From contig NZ_LZSG01000021.1 in assembly GCF_001665395.1 (NCBI RefSeq), positions 62,001 through 126,000 on the forward strand: a DNA stretch of 64,000 bases. Reading direction: 5' to 3'. This DNA is from Mycobacterium sp. 1164966.3. GTDB lineage: Bacteria > Actinomycetota > Actinomycetes > Mycobacteriales > Mycobacteriaceae. Below are positions 1-12,827 of this stretch, piece after piece. Below the pieces are notes generated by a model, which had not been told where the DNA came from, searched no databases, and saw only the letters and a list, made by a program, of their open reading frames with translations. The position numbers were made by a program, and so were the translations under genes. Every line of letters begins with the position of its first letter. Position 1 is the stretch's first letter.

Positions 1-208
1 TTCCGGAAGTCGTCAGCGCGTCCGGCCGCGTGACCTGTTGGAGGTTCGTGTGCGGGACGTACGACGGCTGCCCGGTGCGGCATCGCGGTCGCTCACCGAC
101 CTGGGCCGGCTGTGTCAAGCGCGGCGGGCCGAATCCATCCGGCTGGCCGCCTTCCGGGACGCGATGCTGCCGCTGCTGATGTCGGGTGAGCTGCCCACCC
201 TGCACTGA
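1..208 (+). CDS. Type I restriction specificity subunit (HsdS), C-terminal fragment
   Basis: An open frame enters the window at its left edge and stops with TGA at 206-208. The visible 68 residues end in [18 protein letters not shown], a close match to the C-terminal signature of HsdS specificity subunits (LRDxLLPxLxSGxL). HsdS gives type I restriction-modification complexes their DNA target. M. tuberculosis has an hsdS-type gene in the same place upstream of thyX, which supports the call. Because the start lies outside the window, I cannot tell whether the gene is a full subunit or a short remnant. Confidence 0.55.
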   Translation, partial: SGSRQRVRPRDLLEVRVRDVRRLPGAASRSLTDLGRLCQARRAESIRLAAFRDAMLPLLMSGELPTLH

Positions 209-300
209 GGGCGTGCGCGCCGGCTCGATGCGCGCCCTGGATGCGGGCTCGGCGCCACCAGCGCAGGCTCACGCGCCGGTCGGCGGTTAAGGTGAGCGCC

Positions 301-2074
<1,774 letters not shown>

Positions 2075-2104
2075 GCCGCCAGTGAGCTCAACGGTGGCCC
2101 GGAA

Positions 2105-3781
2105 GTGAACGAAGACCTGGCCCCACCGGGTCCTCTGCCCGCGGGCGGGTTGCGGGTCACCGCACTGGGCGGCATCAGTGAAATCGGCCGCAACATGACG
2201 GTTTTCGAACACCTGGGCCGACTGCTGATCATCGACTGCGGAGTCATGTTCCCGACCCACGACGAGCCCGGCGTCGACCTGATCCTGCCCGACCTGCGCC
2301 ACATCGAGGACCGACTCGACGACATCGAGGCGCTGGTGCTGACCCATGCGCACGAAGATCACATCGGCGCCATCCCGTTTCTGCTCAAGCTGCGGCCCGA
2401 CATCCCGGTCGTCGGGTCGAAATTCACCCTGGCGCTGGTGGCCGCGAAATGCCGCGAGCACCGGCTGAAGCCGGTATTCGTCGAGGTGGCCGAGGGGCAG
2501 AGCAGTCGGCATGGCGTGTTCGAGTGCGAATACTTCGCCGTCAACCACTCGATCCCGGACGCGCTGGCCATCGCCGTCTACACCGGCGCCGGAACAGTGC
2601 TGCACACCGGCGACATCAAGCTCGACCAGCTGCCGCTGGACGGCCGGCCAACCGACCTGCCCGGCATGTCCCGGCTCGGCGACGCCGGCGTGGACCTGTT
2701 CCTGTGCGATTCGACCAATGCCGAGCACCCCGGGGTGGGGCCGTCGGAAAGCGAAGTGGGTCCCACCCTGCACCGGCTGATCCGCGGCGCCGAGGGGCGC
2801 GTCATCGTCGCGTGCTTCGCCTCCAACGTCGACCGGGTGCAGCAAATCATCGATGCCGCAGTGGCATTGGGACGGCGGGTCGCGTTCGTCGGCCGATCGA
2901 TGGTGCGCAACATGGGCATCGCGCGGGAGCTGGGCTTCCTGCGGGTGGGTGATTCCGACGTCATCGACATTGCCGCCGCCGAGATGATGGCGCCCGAGCA
3001 GGTGGTGCTGATCACCACCGGTACTCAGGGCGAGCCGATGTCGGCGTTGTCGAGGATGTCACGGGGCGAACATCGCAGCATCACACTGACGGCGGGGGAT
3101 CTGGTCGTGCTGTCGTCGTCGCTGATCCCCGGCAACGAGGAGGCGGTCTACGGGGTCATCGACGCGCTGTCCAAGATCGGGGCACGGGTCGTCACCAATG
3201 CCCAAGCGCGGGTACATGTTTCGGGCCATGCCTATGCCGGTGAGCTGTTGTTCTTATACAACGGGGTGCGCCCGCGCAACGTCATGCCGGTGCACGGGAC
3301 CTGGCGGATGTTGCGCGCCAACGCCAAGCTGGCGGCGAGCACCGGGGTATCGCCGGAGTCAATTGTGTTGGCGGAGAACGGCGTCAGCGTAGACCTAGTG
3401 TCGGGACGGGCATCGATTGCCGGCGCGGTGCCGGTGGGCAAGATGTTCGTCGACGGCCTGATCACCGGCGACGTCGGCGATATCACCCTGGGCGAACGCC
3501 TCATCCTGTCGTCGGGCTTCGTGGCAGTGACCGTGGTGATCGAACGCGGCACCGGCCGTCCGGTCGGCGCGCCGCATCTGGCCTCGCGCGGGTTCTCCGA
3601 AGATCCCAAGGCGCTGGAGCCGGCGGTGCGCAAGGTGGAAGCAGAGCTGGAATCGCTGGTGGCCGCCCACGTCGCCGATCCGGTCCGGATCGCCCAGGGG
3701 GTGCGCCGGACGGTGGGCAAGTGGGTAGGCGAGACGTATCGCCGGCAGCCGATGATCGTGCCCACGGTTATCGAGGTCTAA
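2105..3781 (+). CDS. rnj: Ribonuclease J
   Basis: A metallo-beta-lactamase/beta-CASP nuclease with 5' exonuclease and endonuclease activity in RNA maturation and decay. The 558-residue length equals the mycobacterial RNase J I recall. The zinc-binding motif HAHEDH lies at residues 81-86, further metal ligands appear in HTGDIKLD, and the beta-CASP part includes SRMSRGEH and HVSGHA. GTG start at 2105. It ends ten bases before an inverted-repeat terminator (3791-3843), facing a convergent operon. Confidence 0.96.
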   Translation: MNEDLAPPGPLPAGGLRVTALGGISEIGRNMTVFEHLGRLLIIDCGVMFPTHDEPGVDLILPDLRHIEDRLDDIEALVLTHAHEDHIGAIPFLLKLRPDIPVVGSKFTLALVAAKCREHRLKPVFVEVAEGQSSRHGVFECEYFAVNHSIPDALAIAVYTGAGTVLHTGDIKLDQLPLDGRPTDLPGMSRLGDAGVDLFLCDSTNAEHPGVGPSESEVGPTLHRLIRGAEGRVIVACFASNVDRVQQIIDAAVALGRRVAFVGRSMVRNMGIARELGFLRVGDSDVIDIAAAEMMAPEQVVLITTGTQGEPMSALSRMSRGEHRSITLTAGDLVVLSSSLIPGNEEAVYGVIDALSKIGARVVTNAQARVHVSGHAYAGELLFLYNGVRPRNVMPVHGTWRMLRANAKLAASTGVSPESIVLAENGVSVDLVSGRASIAGAVPVGKMFVDGLITGDVGDITLGERLILSSGFVAVTVVIERGTGRPVGAPHLASRGFSEDPKALEPAVRKVEAELESLVAAHVADPVRIAQGVRRTVGKWVGETYRRQPMIVPTVIEV

Positions 3782-3790
3782 TCCGGCGCC

Positions 3791-3843
3791 AGCAGACGCA
3801 AAGTCCCGTAATTCCAGGTGTTTTGGGGGATTTTGCGTCTGCT
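3791..3843. terminator. Inverted-repeat terminator, copy 1 (between convergent genes)
   Basis: The arms AGCAGACGCAAA (3791-3802) and TTTGCGTCTGCT (3832-3843) are perfect complements, extended inward by GTCCC against GGGGA. It lies between the rnj stop and the stop of the convergent methyltransferase gene. The right arm (GGGGGATTTTGCGTCTGCTC) recurs at 8543-8561 and 40979-40997, also between convergent genes. It is probably a bidirectional terminator. It may be the TRIT motif described for M. tuberculosis, but I cannot verify the match. Confidence 0.75.
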
Positions 3844-3866
3844 CGCGCCCAATGGTCTCGGCGCCG

Positions 3867-4739
3867 TCAAGTCTTCTCCGCGTACGCCGACCACTCGATC
3901 TGTGATGCCTCGAGTTTGCGGCCGGTGGGCTGGATGTAGCGCTGCACGAGCTCGTCGGGCCCGGCCTGCTCCAGCAGCCGCCAACCGTATCCGGCGAGGA
4001 AATCGGATACCTCCTCGGGCAGTAACCCGAAGTGCCACAGTTGCTTTCGCTGGCGCACGGAGCGATACAGGGTGCGGGTGCCGTACCGGTTGGTGCCGTC
4101 GATGAAGTCGCGACGGACGTAGGTGAACACCATTCGGCTGCCCGGTGCCGTGGGCCGCAGCCCTTCCATGGTCGCGCGAACAGCATCCTCGGTGAGGTAT
4201 TGGGTGACGCCTTCCCAAATGAAGAACACGCGATAGTCGGTGCGGTAGCCGTGCTCGGCCAGCGCGGTGAGCAGGTCGTCGTGCTCGAAGTCCAGGGCCA
4301 CCAAGCGAACCGAAAGCGGGAGATCGCCCAGCACGCGTCGTACCGTTCTGGCCTTGCGGGCGATGTTGACCGGTAGGTCCACCTCGAAGACCGGTTTGCG
4401 GATCCGTCGCGTCAACTGGTAAGCGCGGGTGTCCAGCCCGGCGCCCAGGACCACCACAGCGTCGATCTCTTCAACCGCCTCGGCGAGCTTGTCGCCGATA
4501 AACCGCTTGCGACACGCCAGATTCGCCCACAGACCGCGGCCGGTCCACTCCGACGCGCCGATGAATGCGCGCCGCACGCGAGCCGGGCGGGTCGCGAGGA
4601 CCATCAGCCGCAACGGGACGGGCAGGAACAGTTCGGCGAGGTCGTCGTCGACCAAGCGTTGGCCGGGTGGCTCATGTTGTTCGACGGCCGCCAACACCAT
4701 CGGGCCGAAGGCGGTCTGGGCGGCGGGGTTTCGGCTCAT
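3867..4739 (-). CDS. SAM-dependent methyltransferase (TIGR00027/LCMT-like)
   Basis: A 290-residue class I methyltransferase of the mycobacterial leucine carboxyl methyltransferase-like family. The SAM-binding signature is [14 protein letters not shown], followed by VFEVDLP and [10 protein letters not shown], and then [10 protein letters not shown], a segment typical of this family. Starting at ATG 4739 gives a 4-nt overlap (ATGA) with the upstream SDR gene, so a longer arginine-rich reading is rejected. It is the last gene of a three-gene reverse operon, equivalent to Rv2751 in my memory of H37Rv. Substrate unknown. Confidence 0.85.
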   Translation of the reverse strand: MSRNPAAQTAFGPMVLAAVEQHEPPGQRLVDDDLAELFLPVPLRLMVLATRPARVRRAFIGASEWTGRGLWANLACRKRFIGDKLAEAVEEIDAVVVLGAGLDTRAYQLTRRIRKPVFEVDLPVNIARKARTVRRVLGDLPLSVRLVALDFEHDDLLTALAEHGYRTDYRVFFIWEGVTQYLTEDAVRATMEGLRPTAPGSRMVFTYVRRDFIDGTNRYGTRTLYRSVRQRKQLWHFGLLPEEVSDFLAGYGWRLLEQAGPDELVQRYIQPTGRKLEASQIEWSAYAEKT

Positions 4740-5551
4740 CGCTTGTTCACACAGCCAGCATCGACCGGCAGGGTGACGCCGGTGATGTACCGGGCTTGGT
4801 CGGACACCAGCCATGCGACGGCGTCGGCGATGTCGTCGGGCTGGAGGATTTGCACTGGGAGCGCGTTGCCGCTGCCCTGCCCCGCTCCCTGCGCGGCCAG
4901 GTCGGCGAGCCACTTGCGGGTGAACTCGTTGTTGATCATCGGCGTGTCCACGCCCGACGGGTGTATCGAGTTGACCCGGATATTGTGCGGGGCAAGCAGA
5001 TTGGCGTACAAGCGCATCAAACCCACCAATCCGTGCTTGGCGGCGGTGTAGCCGATCGAGCCGGCGTCGGCGCTGCCGATGCCGGCCAGGCCCGCCGCCG
5101 AACTGATCAGCACGACCGACCCGCCGGTACCCTGCTCGACCATGGTCGGCACCGCAACGTCGATGGTGTGGTAGGCGCCGGTGAGGTTGACGTCGATGAC
5201 GTCGTGCCAGGCGTCGGTGGACTGCATGGGGGCGATTCCGGCGTTGGCGATGACGATGTCGAGGCGACCGACCTCGTCCAGGCCAGCCCGCAGCGCGCCG
5301 GCCAGCGATTTGCGGTCGCGGACGTCAGCCTGTTTGGCCACGATGCGCGCCCCGGTGTCCTCGACGAGCTTGACGGTGGCCGCGAGGTCCTCTGGGGTGC
5401 CCAGCGGATAGGGCACGCTGGCGATGGGCTCGCACAGGTCGACGGCGATGACGTTGGCGCCCTCGGACGCCAGCCGAACCGCGTAGGCGCGACCCTGACC
5501 GCGCGCGGCGCCGGTGATGAAGGCGACCCGGCCTTCCAGCGGCCGGCCCAT
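4736..5551 (-). CDS. Mycofactocin-type SDR oxidoreductase
   Basis: A 271-residue short-chain dehydrogenase. The NAD-binding motif GAARGQG is at 14-20, NAG at 103-105, and the catalytic set at Ser150/151, Tyr168 and Lys172. The N-terminus [17 protein letters not shown] and the insertion before residue 50 fit the mycofactocin-coupled SDR subfamily, whose members hold NAD tightly and pass electrons to mycofactocin. That link is family knowledge, not visible here. It overlaps the upstream monooxygenase stop by one base and the downstream methyltransferase start by four, so the three genes are translationally coupled. Substrate unknown. Confidence 0.88.
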   Translation of the reverse strand: MGRPLEGRVAFITGAARGQGRAYAVRLASEGANVIAVDLCEPIASVPYPLGTPEDLAATVKLVEDTGARIVAKQADVRDRKSLAGALRAGLDEVGRLDIVIANAGIAPMQSTDAWHDVIDVNLTGAYHTIDVAVPTMVEQGTGGSVVLISSAAGLAGIGSADAGSIGYTAAKHGLVGLMRLYANLLAPHNIRVNSIHPSGVDTPMINNEFTRKWLADLAAQGAGQGSGNALPVQILQPDDIADAVAWLVSDQARYITGVTLPVDAGCVNKR

Positions 5552-5865
5552 CAGGCGCGGAGCTGGCCCTTGCTCGAGTCGCCCGCGGGGATGGGCTCCA
5601 GCATCTTGATGTCCGGTTGTCCGGCCAGGTGCTCGCCGGCGGCGGCGAACATCTTGCCGATTGCGGGCGCGGTGCTGTGTGCCTTGAGCGCCTCAGGGTC
5701 GGCCCACTGCTCGACGAAGACAAAGGTCTCGCCGGTCTGGTGCAGCGAGTACAGCTGACAGCCCGGTTCGTCGTGCACCTCTTCGACCGCGGTGGTGAGG
5801 ATGTCGCGGACGGTGTCGACCGACTCGGGCTTGACGGTCAGGGTGGCGACGACGACGACGGGCAT
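5551..5865 (-). CDS. Antibiotic biosynthesis monooxygenase-family protein (ABM fold)
   Basis: A 104-residue single-domain protein ([16 protein letters not shown]...). The pattern of an N-terminal beta strand, [13 protein letters not shown], and [12 protein letters not shown] is typical of the dimeric alpha-beta-barrel ABM family; Rv2749 is the likely counterpart. A strong Shine-Dalgarno AGGAGG at about 5873-5878 (minus strand) sits just before ATG 5865, which fixes the start against a longer reading from 5961. First gene of the SDR/methyltransferase operon, it may oxidise a small aromatic or detoxify a product handled by its neighbours. Confidence 0.85.
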   Translation of the reverse strand: MPVVVVATLTVKPESVDTVRDILTTAVEEVHDEPGCQLYSLHQTGETFVFVEQWADPEALKAHSTAPAIGKMFAAAGEHLAGQPDIKMLEPIPAGDSSKGQLRA

Positions 5866-6033
5866 ACTGAGGCCTCCTGTGGCGGCGGGCGGTGCCGGCT
5901 TTAGTGACGCTGGGTCAACGTTTGTCACCCTACTCACGGATTCTGACAACGGGACCGGCACATGGGCGGAGACGTTCCCGTTACCAGTGTGGCGGTTGGT
6001 GCATATGAGGCAATTGCGACTACGCTTGCCCCC

Positions 6034-8503
<2,470 letters not shown>

Positions 8504-8517
<14 letters not shown>

Positions 8518-8563
8518 AGTCACCCGAATTCCCGGCGTGTCGGGGGATTTTGCGTCTGCTCGC
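8504..8563. terminator. Inverted-repeat terminator, copy 2 (overlaps ftsK stop)
   Basis: The left arm GCGAGCAGACGTAAA (8504-8518) pairs with TTTGCGTCTGCTCGC (8549-8563) with one G-U wobble. The arm contains the last ftsK codons (Glu-Gln-Thr) and its TAA stop. The right arm is followed almost at once by the stop of the convergent argA gene at 8566. Same element as 3791-3843 and 40941-40997. Confidence 0.75.
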
Positions 8564-8565
8564 GC

Positions 8566-9087
8566 TTATAAAACCAGCAGCATTCGGGAGTTGCCCAGGA
8601 TATTGGGCTTGACGTAGCTCAGGTCGAGGAACTCGGCCACCCCGATGTCGTAGGAGCGGCACATCTCTTCGAACACCTCGGCGGTGACCGGCGTGCCCTC
8701 GATCTCGGTGAAGCCGTGGCGGGCGAAGAACTCCGTCTCGAAGGTCAACACGAACAAGCGTTTCAGCTCCAACTCACGCGCGACCTCGAGCAGCCGGTTG
8801 ACGATCGCGTGACCGATACCGTGGCCGGTGATGGCCGGATCGACTGCGACGGTGCGAATTTCGCCGAGATCGGACCACAGCACGTGCAGGGCTCCGCACC
8901 CGACCACACGGCCTGGTTCTCCGGGGTCCTCGGCCACCCAGAATTCCTGCACAGCCTCGTACAGCGTCACGAGGTTCTTCTCCAGCAGGATCTTTCCCGC
9001 GTAAGTGTCGACGAGTCGTTTGATCGCGGGAACGTCGGATGTTCGCGCGCGCCGAACCAGCGGCCGGTGATCCCGTGGGCTTTCCAT
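8566..9087 (-). CDS. argA: GNAT-type N-acetylglutamate synthase ArgA
   Basis: A single-domain GNAT acetyltransferase that makes N-acetylglutamate from acetyl-CoA and glutamate at the head of arginine synthesis. The acetyl-CoA loop is VAVDPAITGHGIGHAI, and the C-terminus SYVKPNILGNSRMLLVL is very conserved in mycobacterial ArgA. The start at ATG 9087 (173 residues, MESPRDHRP) matches the usual length of about 174; ATGs at 9108 and 9111 are possible alternatives. It is convergent with ftsK and divergent from pgsA3. Confidence 0.93.
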   Translation of the reverse strand: MESPRDHRPLVRRARTSDVPAIKRLVDTYAGKILLEKNLVTLYEAVQEFWVAEDPGEPGRVVGCGALHVLWSDLGEIRTVAVDPAITGHGIGHAIVNRLLEVARELELKRLFVLTFETEFFARHGFTEIEGTPVTAEVFEEMCRSYDIGVAEFLDLSYVKPNILGNSRMLLVL

Positions 9088-9146
9088 CTCGGGTAACAGT
9101 ATCGACATCAAGGACGGCTGAGCTGGTCGACCGTTATTCTGTTGCC

Positions 9147-9737
9147 GTGTCGGGGCAGCCTCAAATCAGTTCCGTAGGGGGCCGCGCCCGCATCGCCAAC
9201 CTGGCTAACGGGCTGACCGGCTTACGGCTGGTGATGGTGCCGATTTTCCTGTTCGCACTGTTTTACGGGGGCGGCCACGTCACCTCGGCCCGCATAGTGG
9301 CGTGGGCGATATTCGCCGCCGCCTGCTTTACCGACCGATTGGACGGTCAGCTGGCGCGCAACTACGGCATGGCCACCGAATTCGGCGCGTTCGTGGACCC
9401 GATCGCCGACAAAGCCCTGATCGGTTCGGCGCTGATCGGGCTGTCCATGCTCCACGATTTGCCGTGGTGGGTGACGATATTGATCCTGACCCGCGAGGTC
9501 GCCGTGACGGTATTGCGGTTGTCGGTGATTCGGCGGGGCGTCATTCCCGCGAGCTGGGGCGGCAAACTGAAGACCCTGACTCAGGCGGTGGCGATCGGGC
9601 TGTTCGTGTTGCCGCTTTCGGGCGCGCTGCACGCGTCGGCGGTGGTGGTGATGGCGATCGCGATCGTCCTCACGATCGTCACCGGCATCGACTATGTGGC
9701 CTCCGCGGTGCGGGAGGTTCGGCAGACACCCCGCTGA
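9147..9737 (+). CDS. pgsA3: CDP-alcohol phosphatidyltransferase PgsA3
   Basis: An integral membrane enzyme of the phosphatidylglycerophosphate synthase family that transfers a phosphatidyl group from CDP-diacylglycerol. The family motif D-x2-DG-x2-AR-x8-G-x3-D-x3-D is complete (D63, D66, G67, A70, R71, G80, D84, D88), with several hydrophobic helices. The start is GTG 9147, because a -10-like TATTCT (9135-9140) lies seven bases upstream, suggesting a leaderless mRNA. 196 residues. clgR follows 84 nt downstream with its own promoter. Confidence 0.93.
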   Translation: MSGQPQISSVGGRARIANLANGLTGLRLVMVPIFLFALFYGGGHVTSARIVAWAIFAAACFTDRLDGQLARNYGMATEFGAFVDPIADKALIGSALIGLSMLHDLPWWVTILILTREVAVTVLRLSVIRRGVIPASWGGKLKTLTQAVAIGLFVLPLSGALHASAVVVMAIAIVLTIVTGIDYVASAVREVRQTPR

Positions 9738-9741
9738 TCGG

Positions 9742-9768
9742 GGAACCAACGCCACCGTCGCCCGCGTT
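9742..9768 (+). promoter_or_regulatory. SigE/SigH-type promoter upstream of clgR
   Basis: GGAAC (9742-9746) and CGTT (9765-9768) are separated by 18 bases, close to the mycobacterial ECF sigma (SigE/SigH) consensus. It begins just after the pgsA3 stop and 54 nt before the clgR start. SigE control of clgR is known in M. tuberculosis, so this fits. The exact sigma factor cannot be settled from the sequence. Confidence 0.65.
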
Positions 9769-9821
9769 GACCTGATGACTGTTGCTTTCGGATGCAGGCG
9801 TGACCTGGACAGGGAGTTTTC

Positions 9822-10160
9822 ATGGGGCTATTGGTGCGGGAGGTCATCGGCGACGTGCTGCGCCGGGCCCGGATGTCGCAGGGCCGGACACTGCGGCAGG
9901 TGTCCGACTCGGCGCGGGTGAGTCTCGGGTATCTGTCGGAGGTCGAGCGCGGGCGCAAGGAGCCCTCCAGTGAGCTGCTCAACGCCATCTGCGACGCGCT
10001 GGAGCTCCCGCTGTCGGAGGTGCTCATCGGTGCCGGCGAGCAGCTGGCCCGTGAGGAACACGCGACTCACGCCGAGCCGGCCAAACCGGCTGGCGGCCCT
10101 ACTATCGACGTCAGCACGAAGGTCGTCATCCCGCCTGTCGCGTCACTGGCGGTGGCTTGA
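9822..10160 (+). CDS. clgR: Transcription activator ClgR
   Basis: A 112-residue XRE/HTH regulator. The helix-turn-helix spans about 21-50 ([20 protein letters not shown]). ClgR activates clp protease genes and envelope-stress genes. The C-terminus [11 protein letters not shown] resembles a Clp-dependent degron, consistent with its known turnover by ClpP. A Shine-Dalgarno AGGGAG precedes ATG 9822. It heads the clgR-pspA-pspM stress operon. Confidence 0.95.
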   Translation: MGLLVREVIGDVLRRARMSQGRTLRQVSDSARVSLGYLSEVERGRKEPSSELLNAICDALELPLSEVLIGAGEQLAREEHATHAEPAKPAGGPTIDVSTKVVIPPVASLAVA

Positions 10161-10298
10161 GTGCCCGAAGAGGCGGCGCAGACCAGCAGAAGCGCACCAA
10201 GGGTGGGGAGATCGCCGCGGACGCACTAAATTGAGCGGCAGGGTAAGCAGCCCACAGAGGCAAACAAGGCACACCGGAAGCGAAGGCGGAGCTCACTC

Positions 10299-11120
10299 AT
10301 GGCCAATCCGTTCGTCAAAGCGTGGAAGTACCTCATGGCGCTGTTCAACGCCAAGATTGACGAGCACGCCGACCCCAAAGTGCAGATTCAGCAGGCCATC
10401 GAGGAAGCGCAACGCACCCATCAGGCGCTGACCCAGCAGGCCGCACAAGTGATCGGCAACCAGCGTCAACTCGAGATGCGCCTCAACCGGCAGTTGGCCG
10501 ACATCGAGAAGCTGCAGGTCAACGTGCGTCAGGCACTGACGTTGGCGGACCAGGCCACCGCCGCCGGAGACGCCGCCAAGGCCGTCGAGTACAACAACGC
10601 CGCCGAGGCGTTCGCCGCCCAGCTGGTGACCGCCGAGCAGAGCGTCGAAGACCTCAAGACGTTGCACGACCAGGCTCTCGGCGCAGCGGCTCAGGCCAAG
10701 AAGGCCGTCGAGCAGAACGCGATGGTGCTGCAGCAGAAGATCGCCGAGCGCACCAAGCTGCTCAGCCAGCTCGAGCAGGCCAAGATGCAAGAGCAGGTCA
10801 GCGCGTCATTGCGGTCGATGAGTGAGATCGCCGCGCCGGGAAACACCCCAAGCCTGGACGAGGTGCGCGACAAGATCGAACGCCGCTACGCCAACGCGCT
10901 CGGTTCGGCCGAACTTGCGCAGAGCTCCGTGCAAGGGCGCATGCTCGAAGTCCAGCAGGCCGGCGTGGAAATGGCCGGTCATTCCCGGTTGGAGCAGATC
11001 CGCGCCTCGATGCGCGGGGAAGCGTTGCCGACCGGTGGTGCGGCTCCCGGCACCCCGGCGACGCCGGCGGCCGCCGATCCCGGCCGCGGGCCGATCGCCG
11101 AGAAGCCGTTTGGCCAGTAG
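10299..11120 (+). CDS. pspA: Phage shock protein A homologue (35 kDa antigen)
   Basis: A PspA/IM30/ESCRT-III-like membrane-stabilising protein of 273 residues, made almost entirely of long amphipathic and coiled-coil helices rich in Ala, Gln, Lys and Glu. The N-terminal helix ([20 protein letters not shown]) binds membranes. The C-terminus ends in a Pro/Ala-rich tail. The 138-nt gap after clgR has no frame I can support; read-through from clgR is expected. Together with clgR and pspM it forms the mycobacterial envelope-stress system. Confidence 0.95.
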   Translation: MANPFVKAWKYLMALFNAKIDEHADPKVQIQQAIEEAQRTHQALTQQAAQVIGNQRQLEMRLNRQLADIEKLQVNVRQALTLADQATAAGDAAKAVEYNNAAEAFAAQLVTAEQSVEDLKTLHDQALGAAAQAKKAVEQNAMVLQQKIAERTKLLSQLEQAKMQEQVSASLRSMSEIAAPGNTPSLDEVRDKIERRYANALGSAELAQSSVQGRMLEVQQAGVEMAGHSRLEQIRASMRGEALPTGGAAPGTPATPAAADPGRGPIAEKPFGQ

Positions 11121-11138
11121 TCACACGGAGGGTCCCAG

Positions 11139-11960
11139 ATGACGGTGAAGACGACCCAGGACGGGCAATGGCGCGAATTGCTCCGGCGCGGCTTTGACAC
11201 CGTCGGGGACTTGTCCGACCTCGTCGCAGCGAAGGTCAACGCCGTGATCGATCCGCGCGCGCGGTGGCTGCGCCGTCGTCGTCGCGCATTGCGATGGGGG
11301 CTGATCTTCACCGCCGGCGTGGTGTTCTGGGGACTGGTGACGACGTTGCTCGCGTCGTGGAGCACCCCATTCTGGGTGTTGCTGATCACGCTGCTGATCG
11401 CGGCGGGCGAGGCCATTCCGGCGACGCTGTTGCTGCTTCGCTACCGCTGGCTGCGCAAGGAGCCGCTACCGGCGCCGCGGCCGGCCAACATCCGCCGGCT
11501 GCCCCCGCCCGGCTCGGCTGCGCGGCCCGCGATGTCCGCGCTCGGCGCCTCCGAACGCGGGTTTTTCTCGCTGCTGGGCGTCATGGAGCGTGGTGCGATA
11601 TTGCCGACGGCCGAAATCCGTGACCTGACGGTCGCGGCCAACCGGACATCGGCGGCCATGGCGGCCACCGCCGCCCAGGTGGTGTCGATGGAGCGTGCGG
11701 CGTACTACGCCGAATCGTCACGCTCACACCTGGCGCCCACCATCAACGCCTACACCGCGCAGCTGAGCGAAGGCGTTCGTCAGTACAACGTAATGGTTAC
11801 CGCCGCAGCCCAATTGGTGTCTTCGGCGAACGGCGAGGCGGTTCCGGGTGCCGTTGGGTTCGCCCAGCAGCGTTACCGTGCGGAACTGGTCGACGCCACC
11901 GATCGTCTGGTCGGCTGGGCGCAGGCCTTCGACGAACTCAGCGGATTGCAGCGGCACTAA
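11139..11960 (+). CDS. pspM: Membrane partner of PspA (PspM, Rv2743c-like)
   Basis: A 273-residue protein with two transmembrane segments at about 50-90 (WGLIFTAGVVFWGLVTTLLA, FWVLLITLLIAAGEAI) after a basic stretch WLRRRRRALR. A long helical cytoplasmic part follows. It corresponds to PspM, which recruits PspA at the membrane. It starts 18 nt after pspA with an upstream GGAG. Its TAA overlaps the stop of the convergent DUF5313 gene by four bases. I see no pspN (Rv2742c-like) gene after it. Confidence 0.85.
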   Translation: MTVKTTQDGQWRELLRRGFDTVGDLSDLVAAKVNAVIDPRARWLRRRRRALRWGLIFTAGVVFWGLVTTLLASWSTPFWVLLITLLIAAGEAIPATLLLLRYRWLRKEPLPAPRPANIRRLPPPGSAARPAMSALGASERGFFSLLGVMERGAILPTAEIRDLTVAANRTSAAMAATAAQVVSMERAAYYAESSRSHLAPTINAYTAQLSEGVRQYNVMVTAAAQLVSSANGEAVPGAVGFAQQRYRAELVDATDRLVGWAQAFDELSGLQRH

Positions 11961-12355
11961 CCCCGGGGCCGCGGACCGTATCGTTCGATGTACGCCTGGT
12001 GCAGATGCGCATCGCGCTGACGGGCGCGTTCGTTGACGAGCTCGGGATCCAGGCCGTGTACCCGCAGCATGTGCTGGCGCCAGATCTTGTTGAGCGCATG
12101 CGAGAAATACACGAACGGAATGAGAATCGGCAGCGTCATGCTCAGATGCACTTCGAGCGTCGTCGGGATCAACCAGAACGGCGCCAGCACCAGCACGGCT
12201 GGAACCGCAACGCGAACCATCATTCGCGCGGTTGCGCCCTTGCCCGCCAGGTCGTTTCGCACCCAGTCCAGCATTGAGTCGGGCAGCCGCGCCCCGTAGC
12301 AGTAGCGGATGTATTGGATCGCGTTCGGCTTGGTGCGGCCGGTGTCGCCCCTCAT
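11957..12355 (-). CDS. DUF5313 membrane protein
   Basis: A 132-residue protein with two hydrophobic segments in the middle (VAVPAVLVLAPFWLI and LSMTLPILIPFVYFSHAL) and a conserved start (KPNAIQYIRYCYGARLP), typical of the actinobacterial DUF5313 family of unknown function. The ATG at 12355 lies three bases after the ephG stop, so the two genes form an operon. Its 3' end overlaps pspM by four bases on the opposite strand. Confidence 0.8.
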   Translation of the reverse strand: MRGDTGRTKPNAIQYIRYCYGARLPDSMLDWVRNDLAGKGATARMMVRVAVPAVLVLAPFWLIPTTLEVHLSMTLPILIPFVYFSHALNKIWRQHMLRVHGLDPELVNERARQRDAHLHQAYIERYGPRPRG

Positions 12356-12358
12356 GAG

Positions 12359-12790
12359 CTAGAGCGTCGCCCGCAGCGGCGGCACCAGCACCGCGACCAG
12401 GCCGCGAACCGTCGCTTTGAGCATGTCGTAGGCGTCGACATAGTCGCGCCACAGCGTGATCCGTCCATCGCGGAGCTCGAAGATCCCGCAGGCCCAGAAC
12501 TGGATTCGCAATGGCCCGACGATCAGCGCGTCGGTTCGTTCGGTGAGCACCGCATTGCCGTCGGCGGCGATGCGGTGGATCTTCACCTCAAACCCGATGC
12601 GGCCCTGCATCCTGCTCAGCAACTTCGCCGTTCGGCGCCCGCCGCGGATCCTGGAAAACCCGACGTTCTCGTAGACGAGGTCGTCGGCGAACAACGCTTC
12701 GATGGTCTCGAAGTCCTCGTCCTGCAAGGCGTTCAGGAAAGCCTCGACCGTGCGGGTGTTATCGGTGGTGGTCTGTGTCAGCTCGGTCAT
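12359..12790 (-). CDS. ephG: Limonene-1,2-epoxide hydrolase family protein EphG
   Basis: A 143-residue protein of the SnoaL-like/limonene-1,2-epoxide hydrolase fold, which opens epoxides with water. The catalytic Asp-Arg-Asp set is visible as Arg85 and Asp87 (ERTD) and Asp116 (LWRDYVD). M. tuberculosis EphG (Rv2740) has a similar length and accepts bulky lipophilic epoxides; the substrate here is unknown. It is divergent from the glycosyltransferase gene at 12828, with only 37 nt between starts. Confidence 0.9.
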   Translation of the reverse strand: MTELTQTTTDNTRTVEAFLNALQDEDFETIEALFADDLVYENVGFSRIRGGRRTAKLLSRMQGRIGFEVKIHRIAADGNAVLTERTDALIVGPLRIQFWACGIFELRDGRITLWRDYVDAYDMLKATVRGLVAVLVPPLRATL

Positions 12791-12827
12791 GGTCGCCAGA
12801 GTATTCGTCTATGGCAGGGTAGGGCGA

